Below are positions 9,186 through 18,165 of a DNA stretch of 32,391 nt, piece after piece. The position numbers were made by a program, and so were the translations under genes. Source of the DNA: Candidatus Ozemibacter sp. (GTDB lineage: Bacteria; Muiribacteriota; Ozemobacteria; Ozemobacterales; Ozemobacteraceae); contig JASURT010000014.1 in NCBI GenBank assembly GCA_030446435.1, positions 1 to 32,391 on the forward strand, in the 5' to 3' direction. Under the pieces are notes generated by a model. That model saw nothing but the letters and a program-made list of their open reading frames with translations, did not search any database and was not told the origin of the DNA. Each line of letters begins with the position of its first letter. Positions within the stretch are counted from its first letter, which is position 1.

Positions 9186-10523
9186 ATGAAAATTATCGGT
9201 CATGCAACAGTATTAACTTTTGGCGAAAATCACAAAGTCATCAACGATGGCGCAGTGGCTTTCGACGAAAAGAAAATTCACGCAATTGGCACCACAGATG
9301 AGCTTAAGAAAAGATTTCCCAAAGCGAAAATTAAAAATGTTAAAGGTCGGCTGGTAATGCCGGGCATCGTAAATAATCACATGCACCTTTATTCGACTTT
9401 TGCACGCGGCATCTCTCTTAAAGACGCGCCTCCAACAAACTTCGTCGAAATTCTCGAACGTCTCTGGTGGCGACTTGACAAAGCTCTGACCCCTGATGAT
9501 CTTTATCTTACCGCTATGATTCCTCTTCTGGATGCAGTCAGAAACGGTGTAACCACCCTGGTTGATCATCATGCCAGCCCAAATTGCATCGGCGGTTCAC
9601 TTGAAGCCCTGGCAAAAGCTTTTAGAAAATGTGGCCTGCGCGGCAATCTTTGCTATGAAATTTCTGATCGTGATGGTCAGGAAAAATGTGACGCCGGTTT
9701 TGAAGAAAACGCCAATTTCATCAGAGCCCTTAAGCTAGAGAACAATTCTGATCTAACTGCAATGATCGGACTTCACGCCAGCTTCACTCTCAGCGACACC
9801 AGCCTTGAACGTGCTGCCGAACTGATGAAGGGCCTGAACACCGGGGTTCACATTCACGTAGCCGAAGACCAGGCTGACAACGAAGATGCGATCAAACGCG
9901 GTTATCGTTCGGTCGTCGATCGACTGCACAAATTCAAACTTACCGGCCCCGACAGCATTTTCGTGCATGGGGTTAACTGTGATGCGCACGACATTCAGAC
10001 CCTTGGTCTGACAAAAACCAACGTGGTTCACAACCCACGCTCAAACATGAATAACGGTGTCGGTTGCGCCCCTCTTGAAAAAATGATGGCCGAAAAAATC
10101 GATGTAAGCTTTGGAACCGACGGAATGTCAGCTTCTCCTCTTGAAGATCTGGCGGTTGCAAACATTCTTCATAAACACGAAGCCCGTGATCCAAGGAAAA
10201 TCTATGGCGAAGCCTGGCGAATGTTCACTGTTAACGGCCCCAAGCTTGCTCACAAATTGTTCAAAAAGAAAATCGGCGTCATTGAAGAAGGTGCCATGGC
10301 CGATCTGGTTGTCTGGGACTACATTCCCCCCACCCCGGTCACTGAAGGAAACACTTTTGGTCACCTGACCTTTGGCCTGCCTTTCAGTCGCGTCTTAACC
10401 ACGATATGCCAGGGCAAAACCCTTATGGATGAAGGCAAAATCGCTTTTCTTGAAGAAGGCGAAGAAGAAGAACTTTGTGCCCGTTCAAGAGAGCTTGCCC
10501 AATCACTCTGGGAAAGATTCTAA
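9186..10523 (+). CDS. ssnA: SsnA-like putative aminohydrolase (selenium/purine-metabolism associated)
   Basis: GAGGT RBS before ATG 9186; VMPGIVNNHMHLYSTFARG, ERLWWRLDKALT, TTLVDHHASP, YEISDRDG, FGTDGMSASPLEDL characteristic of SsnA. Confidence 0.88.
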   Translation: MKIIGHATVLTFGENHKVINDGAVAFDEKKIHAIGTTDELKKRFPKAKIKNVKGRLVMPGIVNNHMHLYSTFARGISLKDAPPTNFVEILERLWWRLDKALTPDDLYLTAMIPLLDAVRNGVTTLVDHHASPNCIGGSLEALAKAFRKCGLRGNLCYEISDRDGQEKCDAGFEENANFIRALKLENNSDLTAMIGLHASFTLSDTSLERAAELMKGLNTGVHIHVAEDQADNEDAIKRGYRSVVDRLHKFKLTGPDSIFVHGVNCDAHDIQTLGLTKTNVVHNPRSNMNNGVGCAPLEKMMAEKIDVSFGTDGMSASPLEDLAVANILHKHEARDPRKIYGEAWRMFTVNGPKLAHKLFKKKIGVIEEGAMADLVVWDYIPPTPVTEGNTFGHLTFGLPFSRVLTTICQGKTLMDEGKIAFLEEGEEEELCARSRELAQSLWERF

Positions 10524-10531
10524 ATTAGCGC

Positions 10532-10568
10532 AAAAAAGGGCCACCTCAAATCTGAGGTGGCCCTTTTT
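10532..10568. terminator. Bidirectional intrinsic terminator between ssnA and convergent thioredoxin-like gene
   Basis: AAAAAGGGCCACCTCA-AATC-TGAGGTGGCCCTTTTT perfect hairpin with A and T tracts. Confidence 0.92.
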
Positions 10569-10577
10569 CTTATCTGA

Positions 10578-11570
10578 TTACTTAAGGTTTTCGGCCAGAG
10601 CTTCTTCGAGTTTTCCGCCTCTAAGGTCGGTTGTGATTACTTTTCCGTCTTTATCAAGCAGGTACATTGTCGGAATGGATTGAATGCCGTAAGTTGGGCC
10701 AACTTCGTTCTGCCAGCCTTTTCCGTCAAAATACTGGGGCCAGGGCATTTTGTTTTCTTTAATATATTCATCGAATTTTTCGCGACTTTCATCAAAAGAA
10801 ATACCGATAATTTCAAAGCCCTTTTTGTTGTATTCTTCGTAAGCTTTAACCAGATTCGGCACTTCAGCCCGGCAAGGCGGACACCAGGTGGCCCAGAAGT
10901 CTACGAGAAGCACTTTTCCTTTGAAGCGTTCAAGGGTCAGGTCTTTGCCATCTGTAGTTTTAACACCTTTTGGGAACTGAGGAAACTCTTTTCCGACCGG
11001 GTTTCTGAAAAATTCGTTAAGCATGCGTTCAGCAGCTTCAACGATTTTTGGGTTTTTAGAATTTTTAAGTTCTTCGATCAGTTTGTCAAATTCGGGGGTT
11101 GTTGCTTCCTTGATCATCTGAAGCTTTTGCGCGGTTGTTATAATCATGATTTCGCGAATATCGCCGGCCCAGTTGTTAATGATTTTGACCGCCTGATTAA
11201 CAGGTGCCGCCTGACCAACCAGCCCAAGCATTTCCATATCGAGCTTCAGTCTTTCTTCTGGCTCTTTAAGGGTTTTACGCAAAGCTTCTGCTTCGGCGAA
11301 AAGCTTGTTGCCGTATTTGTTCATGGCCTTTTTTATTGAATCCATGTCCTGGGGGTTAACGCTGCCATCGGCAATGCCGGCCTGCATCTTTTCGTTCAGG
11401 TCTTTTGAAGCATTCTTGAGAAATTCGACGACTTTGTCTTCGCGCTGCATTATCTCCTGGCGAATCTCGCTCTGGTTAAGCACTTCAGGCTCTGCAAACA
11501 AAGCTGAAGCACCCATAAACAGACCGGCGCAGGCAAGCGACAGCACAGCAAATTTTTTGAGTGATTTCAT
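10578..11570 (-). CDS. Secreted TlpA-like thioredoxin domain protein with helical N-terminal region
   Basis: Start reset to MKSLKKFAVLSLACAGLFMGASALFA; KTTDGKDLTLERFKGKVLLVDFWATWCPPCRAEVPNL. Confidence 0.88.
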   Translation of the reverse strand: MKSLKKFAVLSLACAGLFMGASALFAEPEVLNQSEIRQEIMQREDKVVEFLKNASKDLNEKMQAGIADGSVNPQDMDSIKKAMNKYGNKLFAEAEALRKTLKEPEERLKLDMEMLGLVGQAAPVNQAVKIINNWAGDIREIMIITTAQKLQMIKEATTPEFDKLIEELKNSKNPKIVEAAERMLNEFFRNPVGKEFPQFPKGVKTTDGKDLTLERFKGKVLLVDFWATWCPPCRAEVPNLVKAYEEYNKKGFEIIGISFDESREKFDEYIKENKMPWPQYFDGKGWQNEVGPTYGIQSIPTMYLLDKDGKVITTDLRGGKLEEALAENLK

Positions 11571-11746
11571 AACGTATCCTTTCAATTTAATAAAGTTGAT
11601 TATAGCACGAGTTAATGTAACAATTCCCGTGAATACTTTCTGAAAATTCTGTTTGTTACAAAGCATTTCACTGAGCCGCTTCAATCCTGAGGCGGCAAAG
11701 CACTTCACCCATCCTGGGCTCGCGACAGGCTCAATGACCGGGTAAA

Positions 11747-11782
11747 AAAAAGGGCTGTCTCTGAGACGAGACAGCCCTTTTT
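11747..11782 (-). terminator. Intrinsic terminator downstream of ygeW
   Basis: AAAAAGGGCTGTCTC-TGAGAC-GAGACAGCCCTTTTT. Confidence 0.88.
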
Positions 11783-11795
11783 AAAGGTTTGCGTT

Positions 11796-12983
11796 TTATT
11801 TTACGCGTTCGGTGTTTTGCTGCATAAGTTTAGAAAGAGTAGCTGCCGGATCAGCAAATTTGCTGGTAAGAATCATGGCGGCGATGATGTATGGCTTGTA
11901 ACCAGCTTCTTTGTAAGTTTCGATGCGGTAGCGATCGAAAACAGAGGCGGCTACTTCACCGGCTTCACAAGATACGCCGGTGATGTCTGCGGGCAGACAA
12001 TGCATGTAAAGAGCTTTTCCGTCTCTGGTAAGCTTCATTTTTTCTTCAGTGCATTCCCAGTCTTTGAATTTGGCGTTGTTGGCCAGACATTCTTTTTCGA
12101 GAGCTTTGAGACCGTCGTGATCTTTGGCGCGCAACAGGTCGGTGCGGCGTCCCATAACGGCATAAGGAGCCCAGCTCTTTGGATAAACGATGTCAGCATC
12201 TTTGAAAGCTTCATCCATGCTGTTTGACATGGTGAATTTTCCGCCGCTTTCGGCAGCATTTTTCTTCGCAACATCGATTACATCAGGAATCAGATTGTAG
12301 CCTTCGGGATGGGCAAGTCTGACATCCATACCAAAGCGAGTCATGAGGCCGATGATGCCCTGAGGCACAGAAAGAGGTTTACCATAGCTGGGTGAATAGG
12401 CCCAGGTCATGGCGATCTTTTTGCCCTTAAGATTTTCGAGGCCACCGAAATGTTCTTTCAACCATGCCAGGTCAGCCATTGACTGAGTTGGATGATCGAT
12501 GTCGCACTGCAGATTTACCACGGCCGGGCGCTGGGGCAGAACATTCTGTTTATAGCCATCTTCGAGAGCTTCGCCAACTTCACGCATATAAGCGTTGCCG
12601 GCGCCGAGATACATATCATCGCGAATGCCGATAACTTCTGAAAGAAAAGAAATCATGTTCGCTGTTTCACGCACGGTTTCGCCATGAGCGATCTGAGATT
12701 TTCCTTCATCGAGATCCTGTACGGCCAGGCCAAGAAGGTTACAGGCTGAAGAAAAAGAAAATCTGGTTCGGGTCGAATTGTCTCTGAACAGAGAAACGGC
12801 GATACCGCTGTCATAAACTCTGGTAGAGATGTTTTTGCTTCTCATCATTTTGAGAGCGTCGGCCACGGCAAGAATCTGCTTCAGCTCGTCAGCTGATTTT
12901 TCCCAGGTCAGCAGAAAGTCTTTGCCAAAAATATTCGCCTGGTAGTTCTTTATTTCATTGATCAAGGCTTTTAAATCTTCCAT
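11796..12983 (-). CDS. ygeW: Knotted carbamoyltransferase YgeW
   Basis: 395 aa; DNSTRTRFSFSSACNLLGL, VNLQCDIDHPTQSMADL, MHCLPADI; overall YgeW-like sequence. Confidence 0.92.
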   Translation of the reverse strand: MEDLKALINEIKNYQANIFGKDFLLTWEKSADELKQILAVADALKMMRSKNISTRVYDSGIAVSLFRDNSTRTRFSFSSACNLLGLAVQDLDEGKSQIAHGETVRETANMISFLSEVIGIRDDMYLGAGNAYMREVGEALEDGYKQNVLPQRPAVVNLQCDIDHPTQSMADLAWLKEHFGGLENLKGKKIAMTWAYSPSYGKPLSVPQGIIGLMTRFGMDVRLAHPEGYNLIPDVIDVAKKNAAESGGKFTMSNSMDEAFKDADIVYPKSWAPYAVMGRRTDLLRAKDHDGLKALEKECLANNAKFKDWECTEEKMKLTRDGKALYMHCLPADITGVSCEAGEVAASVFDRYRIETYKEAGYKPYIIAAMILTSKFADPAATLSKLMQQNTERVK

Positions 12984-13071
12984 TTTTCTTTTCCTTTTCT
13001 TTAATTTCTTAAAATGACTGAACTCTGAGCAATGCTACTCAGAGTTCAGAAAAATTTCAACGGGTTTTCAA

Positions 13072-14274
13072 TCAAATTTCGTAAGCATACTGGGCATAAA
13101 ACGCAGCGGCTTTAACCAGATCGTCAACCGGACACTTTTCATTCGGGGCATGCGCGAGAACTTCGTTGCCCGGGCCGAAACCGATCATCGGAATCTTGTA
13201 ATAACCATTGATGGTTACGCCATTGGTCGAGAATGTCCATTTGTCGACTTTGGGGTCTTTGTTGAACAATTCTTTATAGGCCTTGATTCCGGTCTGAACG
13301 ACTCTTTCGCTTTCTTCGAGTTTCCAGGTGGGGAAATATTTTTCCATGCCATAGCGCAAACCGGTGTAAGCAACTTCTTCATAGTGCAGCACAGTTACTT
13401 TGGCTTCTTCATTAAGCTTAAGTCCGGCGGCAACGATAACGTCTTCCACTTCTTTTACCGCTGATTCTTTGGTTTCGCCCCAGGTAAGTCTGCGGTCGAG
13501 ATGAATGTGAACTGAATCTGCTACGGCGCAAAGAGATGGGCTGCCGGATTTGAATTCAGAAATGGTTACGGTTCCTTTGCCGAGGAAATCATCGTTGGTC
13601 AGTCTTTCGTTGAGTTTTTCAATTTCAAGAGCGACCTTTGATGCCATGTAAACCGCATTTTTGCCACGTTCGGGTGCTGAACCATGACATGAAATACCGC
13701 GAAAATCGATGCCAATTTCCATTCTGCCACGATGACCGCGATAGATGTTCAGATTGGTCGGTTCAGTGCTGATAACGAAATCGGGTTTAAGCTTTTCTTC
13801 TTCTACCAGATATTTCCAGCAGAGGCCGTCACAGTCTTCTTCCATTACCGAGCTGACGACATAAAAAGTTACGTCGCGGTCGAAACCCATTTCTTTCAGA
13901 ATTTTGCCGGCGGTAATGGCAGATGCGATGCCGCTTTCCTGGTCAACGGTGCCGCGACCGAGAACATGACCGTCTTTAACTTCGCCCAGATATGGGTCGA
14001 ATTCCCAGTTGTCTCTGTTGCCTACGCCAACGGTATCTACGTGACCATCAATGGCCAGAACGGTTTTTCCATTGCCGATTCTACCGATTACATTGCCCAG
14101 GCCATCAACTTTTACTTCATCAAAACCGGCCTCTTTCATCTGGCGAACGACTTCAGCCTGCACATCTTTTTCCTGCATGCTTTCAGAAGGAATTTTCACC
14201 ATTTTACCGAGGTTTGCCGCGGTATAATCACGATATTTTTCGGCCAATTCCATAATTTTTTCTGCTGTTGTCAT
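13072..14274 (-). CDS. ygeY: YgeY family selenium metabolism-linked hydrolase (M20-type)
   Basis: AIDGHVDTVGVGNRDNWEFDPY, GRGTVDQESGIASAI, VMEEDCDGLCW, HGSAPERGKNAVYMA; adjacent to ygeW. Confidence 0.92.
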   Translation of the reverse strand: MTTAEKIMELAEKYRDYTAANLGKMVKIPSESMQEKDVQAEVVRQMKEAGFDEVKVDGLGNVIGRIGNGKTVLAIDGHVDTVGVGNRDNWEFDPYLGEVKDGHVLGRGTVDQESGIASAITAGKILKEMGFDRDVTFYVVSSVMEEDCDGLCWKYLVEEEKLKPDFVISTEPTNLNIYRGHRGRMEIGIDFRGISCHGSAPERGKNAVYMASKVALEIEKLNERLTNDDFLGKGTVTISEFKSGSPSLCAVADSVHIHLDRRLTWGETKESAVKEVEDVIVAAGLKLNEEAKVTVLHYEEVAYTGLRYGMEKYFPTWKLEESERVVQTGIKAYKELFNKDPKVDKWTFSTNGVTINGYYKIPMIGFGPGNEVLAHAPNEKCPVDDLVKAAAFYAQYAYEI

Positions 14275-14339
14275 ATCATTCTCTCCAAGCCTTTATAATT
14301 TACCTTGCCGGGCCTAATTAAGGTGCGGTATGGGGCATC

Positions 14340-14368
14340 ATTATAACCGACCTTTGAAATTAACACAA
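14340..14368 (-). promoter_or_regulatory. Candidate sigma70 promoter for ygeY-ygeW
   Basis: Minus strand TTGTGT, 17 nt, TATAAT upstream of ygeY. Confidence 0.6.
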
Positions 14369-14411
14369 CAAAAGTCGAAATTTTCGCAAAAGTTTTCAGG
14401 GTTTATTTGCA

Positions 14412-14439
14412 TTTACTTTTTCAAGAAACCGAGTATAAT
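14412..14439 (+). promoter_or_regulatory. Candidate promoter for the carbamate kinase-PLP enzyme operon
   Basis: TTTACT, 16 nt, TATAAT upstream of the carbamate kinase gene. Confidence 0.45.
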
Positions 14440-14542
14440 AACTGCTGAATTTCAAAAGACAATAAGCAAGGAACAGGAATTTTTCTTAAATTCTTTCTCT
14501 TTGCGGTTGCATTTTGGTTAAAGGAATCAATGGAGGGAATTT

Positions 14543-15493
14543 ATGACAACAAACGGAAAACTCGCAGTTGTAGCTGTGGGTGGTAACTCTCTTATCGCAG
14601 ACAAAAACCATCAGACAGTTCCTGATCAGTATGCAGCAGCAGCCAGAACAATGGTACATGTTGCCGACATGATCGAAGCCGGCTATCGCGTCGTTCTGAC
14701 CCATGGTAACGGGCCCCAGGTCGGATTCATTCTTCTTAGAAGCGAAATAGCCAGAAGCCAGGTTCACGATGTGCCTTTAGACAGCTGTGGTGCTGACACT
14801 CAGGGTGCCATCGGCTATAATTTTCAGATGGCTCTTGGTAATGAATTCAAAAAGCGTGGAATCGAAAAACCGGTGGTAACAGTGGTTACTCAGGTTCTTG
14901 TCGACAAAAACGACCCTTCATTTCAGAATCCATCAAAACCTATCGGTTCTTTTTACAGCGAAGCAGAAGCTAAAGAGCGCATGGAAAAAGACGGCTGGGA
15001 CATGGTCGAAGACGCCGGCCGTGGATGGCGCAGAGTCGTTGCATCCCCACTTCCACTCGAAATCATTGAAGAAGAAGCGGTAAAAACCCTTGCCGAAAGA
15101 GGATTCATGGTAGTGGCCGTCGGTGGCGGCGGAATTCCGGTCATTAAAGATGAAGCAGGCATGATTAAGGGCACTGCAGCGGTTATCGACAAAGATTTTG
15201 CCTCAGCTTTGCTGGCTTCAAACATTGGTGCTGACGTATTCGTAATTTCAACCGCGGTAGAAAAAGCCTGTCTAAATTTTGGCAAACCAGATCAGAAAGA
15301 ACTCGACAAAGTAACCGCGGCTGAGCTTGAAAAATATTGTGAAGAAGGCCACTTCAAGCCAGGTTCAATGTTGCCAAAATGTCAGGCCATCATTAAATTT
15401 CTCAAAAACGGTGGCAAACACGCCATTATAACTAATCCTGAAAATCTTGCCAAAGCCGTGAAAGGCGAAGCAGGAACTCACGTATATCCATAA
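14543..15493 (+). CDS. arcC: Carbamate kinase
   Basis: VGGNSLI, LTHGNGPQVG, TVVTQVLVDKNDPSFQNPSKPIGSFY, VAVGGGGIPVI, AVIDKDFASALLA, KPGSMLPK. Confidence 0.93.
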   Translation: MTTNGKLAVVAVGGNSLIADKNHQTVPDQYAAAARTMVHVADMIEAGYRVVLTHGNGPQVGFILLRSEIARSQVHDVPLDSCGADTQGAIGYNFQMALGNEFKKRGIEKPVVTVVTQVLVDKNDPSFQNPSKPIGSFYSEAEAKERMEKDGWDMVEDAGRGWRRVVASPLPLEIIEEEAVKTLAERGFMVVAVGGGGIPVIKDEAGMIKGTAAVIDKDFASALLASNIGADVFVISTAVEKACLNFGKPDQKELDKVTAAELEKYCEEGHFKPGSMLPKCQAIIKFLKNGGKHAIITNPENLAKAVKGEAGTHVYP

Positions 15494-15508
15494 GCAAGGA
15501 GCAGAAAA

Positions 15509-16999
15509 GTGCCAAAATATTCACACAAATTCAGACTTCACGTAAAAGAAGAAGTTTTGAAAAAAACCATCGAAAGAGCAAAACAGAAGAACATCATCGT
15601 TCCGACATTTGCTCAGCAGAAAAACCCTGATCTCATTCCTGAAAAAATCAAAAAGCAGGTACAGCCCCTTGGATTATGGGATGTTGACCCAAGAAACCTC
15701 TTCAGAATCACCTGGAGAAACAATATCAAAACCGGTCTTTACGGTGATGTTAACTATATTGAATTTCCAAGTAAAATTACCGGAGTTAAGGCCAGAATCG
15801 TTGGTTTGATCGGCAAATATTTTCCAACCGGTGCCCACAAAGTAGGTGCGGCATTTGGTTGTCTCGTGCCAAGACTCGTATCTGGCGAATTCGATCCCAC
15901 CACTCAGAAAGCGGTTTGGCCCAGCACTGGTAACTACTGCCGTGGCGGCGCTTATGACTGCGCCCTGCTTGGCGCCCCCGCCATCGCCATTCTTCCCGAA
16001 GAAATGAGCCCTGAAAGATTCAACTGGCTCAAAGAAATAGGCACCAGCGAAATCTTCGCAACCCCCGGTTGCGAATCAAACGTTAAAGAAATCTATGACA
16101 AATGCTGGGAACTGCGCAATACGCGCGGCGATGACATCGTAATTTTCAATCAGTTCGAAGAATTCGGCAACTCTATCTGGCATTATCACCAGACCGGAAG
16201 CGCCGCAATCGATGTTTTCAACAAGATCAAAGGCCCCAGAAGCAGAATGGCAGCCTGGGTATCGGCGACCGGTTCAGCCGGAACCATTTCCGCCGGTGAT
16301 AAAATCAAGCATGCTCACCCGCACGCGAAGATTATCGCCTCTGAAGCTCTTCAGTGCCCCACCCTTCTTTCCTGCGGCTTTGGTGGTCACAGAATCGAAG
16401 GAATCGGCGACAAGCACGTGCCCTGGGTTCACAACACGAGAAATACCGATGCGGTTGTTGCAGTAGACGACGAAAACTGCATGCAGCTTCTGCGCGTATT
16501 CAACGAACCCGAAGGACATCAGATGCTTAAAAACGCAGGCGTTAAACCTGAACTGATCAATGAACTCGGCCTTCTCGGCATCAGCAGTATCAGTAACGTA
16601 CTTTCGGCAATCAAAACCGCAAAATTCTTCGAAATGAACGAAGACGACGTTCTTTTCACCTGTCTGACAGATTCTGCTGAAATGTATCAGTCAAGACTCG
16701 AAGAACTCAGACAGCAGAACGGCCAATACTGTAATGGCCGCGCGCTGGCGGACTTTGAACGCTATCTGCTTGGCGAAGACACTCAGGACATGATGGAACT
16801 TACCTATCATGATCGCAAAAGACTTCATAACTTCAAGTATTACACCTGGGTTGAACAGCAGGGTAAAACCGTCGAAGAAATCAACGAACTCTGGGATCCC
16901 GAATTCTGGGAAGACGTTTTCGATGAAGAAGTTGTTAAGCACTGGGATGAACTCATCGAAGAATTCAACAAAAAGACCGGACTTCTCGAAAATATTTGA
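15509..16999 (+). CDS. Pyridoxal-phosphate-dependent fold-type II enzyme, not recognisable as YgeX
   Basis: 496 aa; FPTGAHKVGAAFGCLVPRL (candidate PLP lysine), WPSTGNYCRGGAYDCALLGAPAIAILPEEMS, SATGSAGTISAGDKIK; 15 bp downstream of carbamate kinase. Confidence 0.8.
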   Translation: MPKYSHKFRLHVKEEVLKKTIERAKQKNIIVPTFAQQKNPDLIPEKIKKQVQPLGLWDVDPRNLFRITWRNNIKTGLYGDVNYIEFPSKITGVKARIVGLIGKYFPTGAHKVGAAFGCLVPRLVSGEFDPTTQKAVWPSTGNYCRGGAYDCALLGAPAIAILPEEMSPERFNWLKEIGTSEIFATPGCESNVKEIYDKCWELRNTRGDDIVIFNQFEEFGNSIWHYHQTGSAAIDVFNKIKGPRSRMAAWVSATGSAGTISAGDKIKHAHPHAKIIASEALQCPTLLSCGFGGHRIEGIGDKHVPWVHNTRNTDAVVAVDDENCMQLLRVFNEPEGHQMLKNAGVKPELINELGLLGISSISNVLSAIKTAKFFEMNEDDVLFTCLTDSAEMYQSRLEELRQQNGQYCNGRALADFERYLLGEDTQDMMELTYHDRKRLHNFKYYTWVEQQGKTVEEINELWDPEFWEDVFDEEVVKHWDELIEEFNKKTGLLENI

Positions 17000-17024
17000 T
17001 CGTTCAGACCATAGAAAAGAAAAT

Positions 17025-17060
17025 AAAGGGGCTGTCTCAATAGAGACGGCCTCTTTTTTA
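17025..17060 (+). terminator. Intrinsic terminator downstream of the PLP enzyme gene
   Basis: AAAGGGGCTGTCTC-AATA-GAGACGGCCTCTTTTTT. Confidence 0.85.
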
Positions 17061-17112
17061 TAATGCAAAACCAGGGTTTTGAAATAAATTGATTTGGGTA
17101 TAAAATAGAAAT

Positions 17113-17715
17113 ATGAGTCATCAAGCCCAGAAAAGTCTTCCTTATACGCTTGCTTTCAGAATTCCTCTTGAATTTCGCCAGTTTCTTGCATCCTGTAATC
17201 GTAAACTGGGCGAAATCTGTCGCAGCTTCGAACCCCCAGAAACCTCGCATCTGACGGTGAAGTTTCTCGGACATTCGTCTGAATATCTGAACGATGAAAC
17301 CATAATCGATTTTCTGCCACAAATATATGAAGCAGCCCGCGAGTTTTTGCCCCTGAATATCTATGTTCGGGGTTTTGCAACTTTTGATTATGAAAACAAC
17401 AAAAATTCAGTCATTTTTTTAAAAGTAATGCCAAACGAGCAACTGACCAGGCTTCACAACAAAATTTGCGAAGAATTTTCGCGGCAGTTCGAGACTTTTC
17501 CGCACGCCGACCTTGATAATTTTGAGCCTCATATAACCCTAAGCAAAGACCTTTACCGCGAAAAAGAGCAGAAAATCGCCCGTCTGATTTCAAGGTCGAA
17601 AAAAATGGCCAAACGCCGGCTTAAACTGGATGATCTGGTGGTTATGAGCCCGACAAGGCTTTTTCCGGTGGTCGAAAATGTAACTTTGCCCCTGATTTGC
17701 CCGCCGGTTAAATAG
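17113..17715 (+). CDS. thpR: RNA 2',3'-cyclic phosphodiesterase / 2'-5' RNA ligase family (ThpR-like)
   Basis: Two HxT(L/V) motifs, SHLTVKFLG and PHITLSKD, about 200 aa. Confidence 0.87.
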   Translation: MSHQAQKSLPYTLAFRIPLEFRQFLASCNRKLGEICRSFEPPETSHLTVKFLGHSSEYLNDETIIDFLPQIYEAAREFLPLNIYVRGFATFDYENNKNSVIFLKVMPNEQLTRLHNKICEEFSRQFETFPHADLDNFEPHITLSKDLYREKEQKIARLISRSKKMAKRRLKLDDLVVMSPTRLFPVVENVTLPLICPPVK

Positions 17716-18090
17716 TTAAGAAAAAAGACCTATTCCGCGTTCAAGAAAATCGATCTGTTCCTGAATTTTACCACTTTCGCCCAGCTGTGGGTTTTCTTCA
17801 AGCGTTGCTTTAAGGCGATCTTTAGTCTTAATCATATGCTTGATCAAAGTAGAAAAATTCTGCATTTTGTAGGCCTTGGCCTTTGGTTTCTTTTTGTTCA
17901 TGAGTATTCGCGAAATGCCATCAGAATTTGAAGAAACGCTTATCAGCAAATCGACCTTCTGGCCCTCTTCTACTTCGCCCATGTCGGAAAGATGAAAATA
18001 GTATTCTTCGTCAGACTTGTCATCAGTTACCAGAACGGTTTCGTCATCAATTTCAGCGACGGTTCCTTTCAGACGTTGCATTCTTTTCAT
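17716..18090 (-). CDS. Conserved-looking hypothetical protein, small N-terminal beta-rich domain plus helical C-terminus
   Basis: 124 aa ORF with coding-like composition between two confident genes; QRLKGTVAEIDDETVLVTDD N-terminus. Confidence 0.6.
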   Translation of the reverse strand: MKRMQRLKGTVAEIDDETVLVTDDKSDEEYYFHLSDMGEVEEGQKVDLLISVSSNSDGISRILMNKKKPKAKAYKMQNFSTLIKHMIKTKDRLKATLEENPQLGESGKIQEQIDFLERGIGLFS

Positions 18091-18165
18091 TCAGGTCTCC
18101 CGGGCAAAATAGATTTTTATGTGCAGATTGACCGATTAAACGGTTCGCTATAAAATGCTTACATC

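Noticed and set aside
13150-14298. Long antisense ORFs opposite ygeY (13150-13464, 13732-14298, 13992-14255) and similar ones opposite ygeW, tlpA-like and helicase genes
   Set aside because: Phe/His-rich low-plausibility proteins produced by reverse-frame codon bias; the sense genes are unambiguous
15509-16999. Calling the PLP enzyme YgeX, cysteine synthase or tryptophan synthase beta
   Set aside because: Fold-type II features are clear but the length and motifs (TGAHKVGAAFGCLVPRL, STGNYCRGGAYDC) do not match any of these as I know them; left as unassigned PLP enzyme
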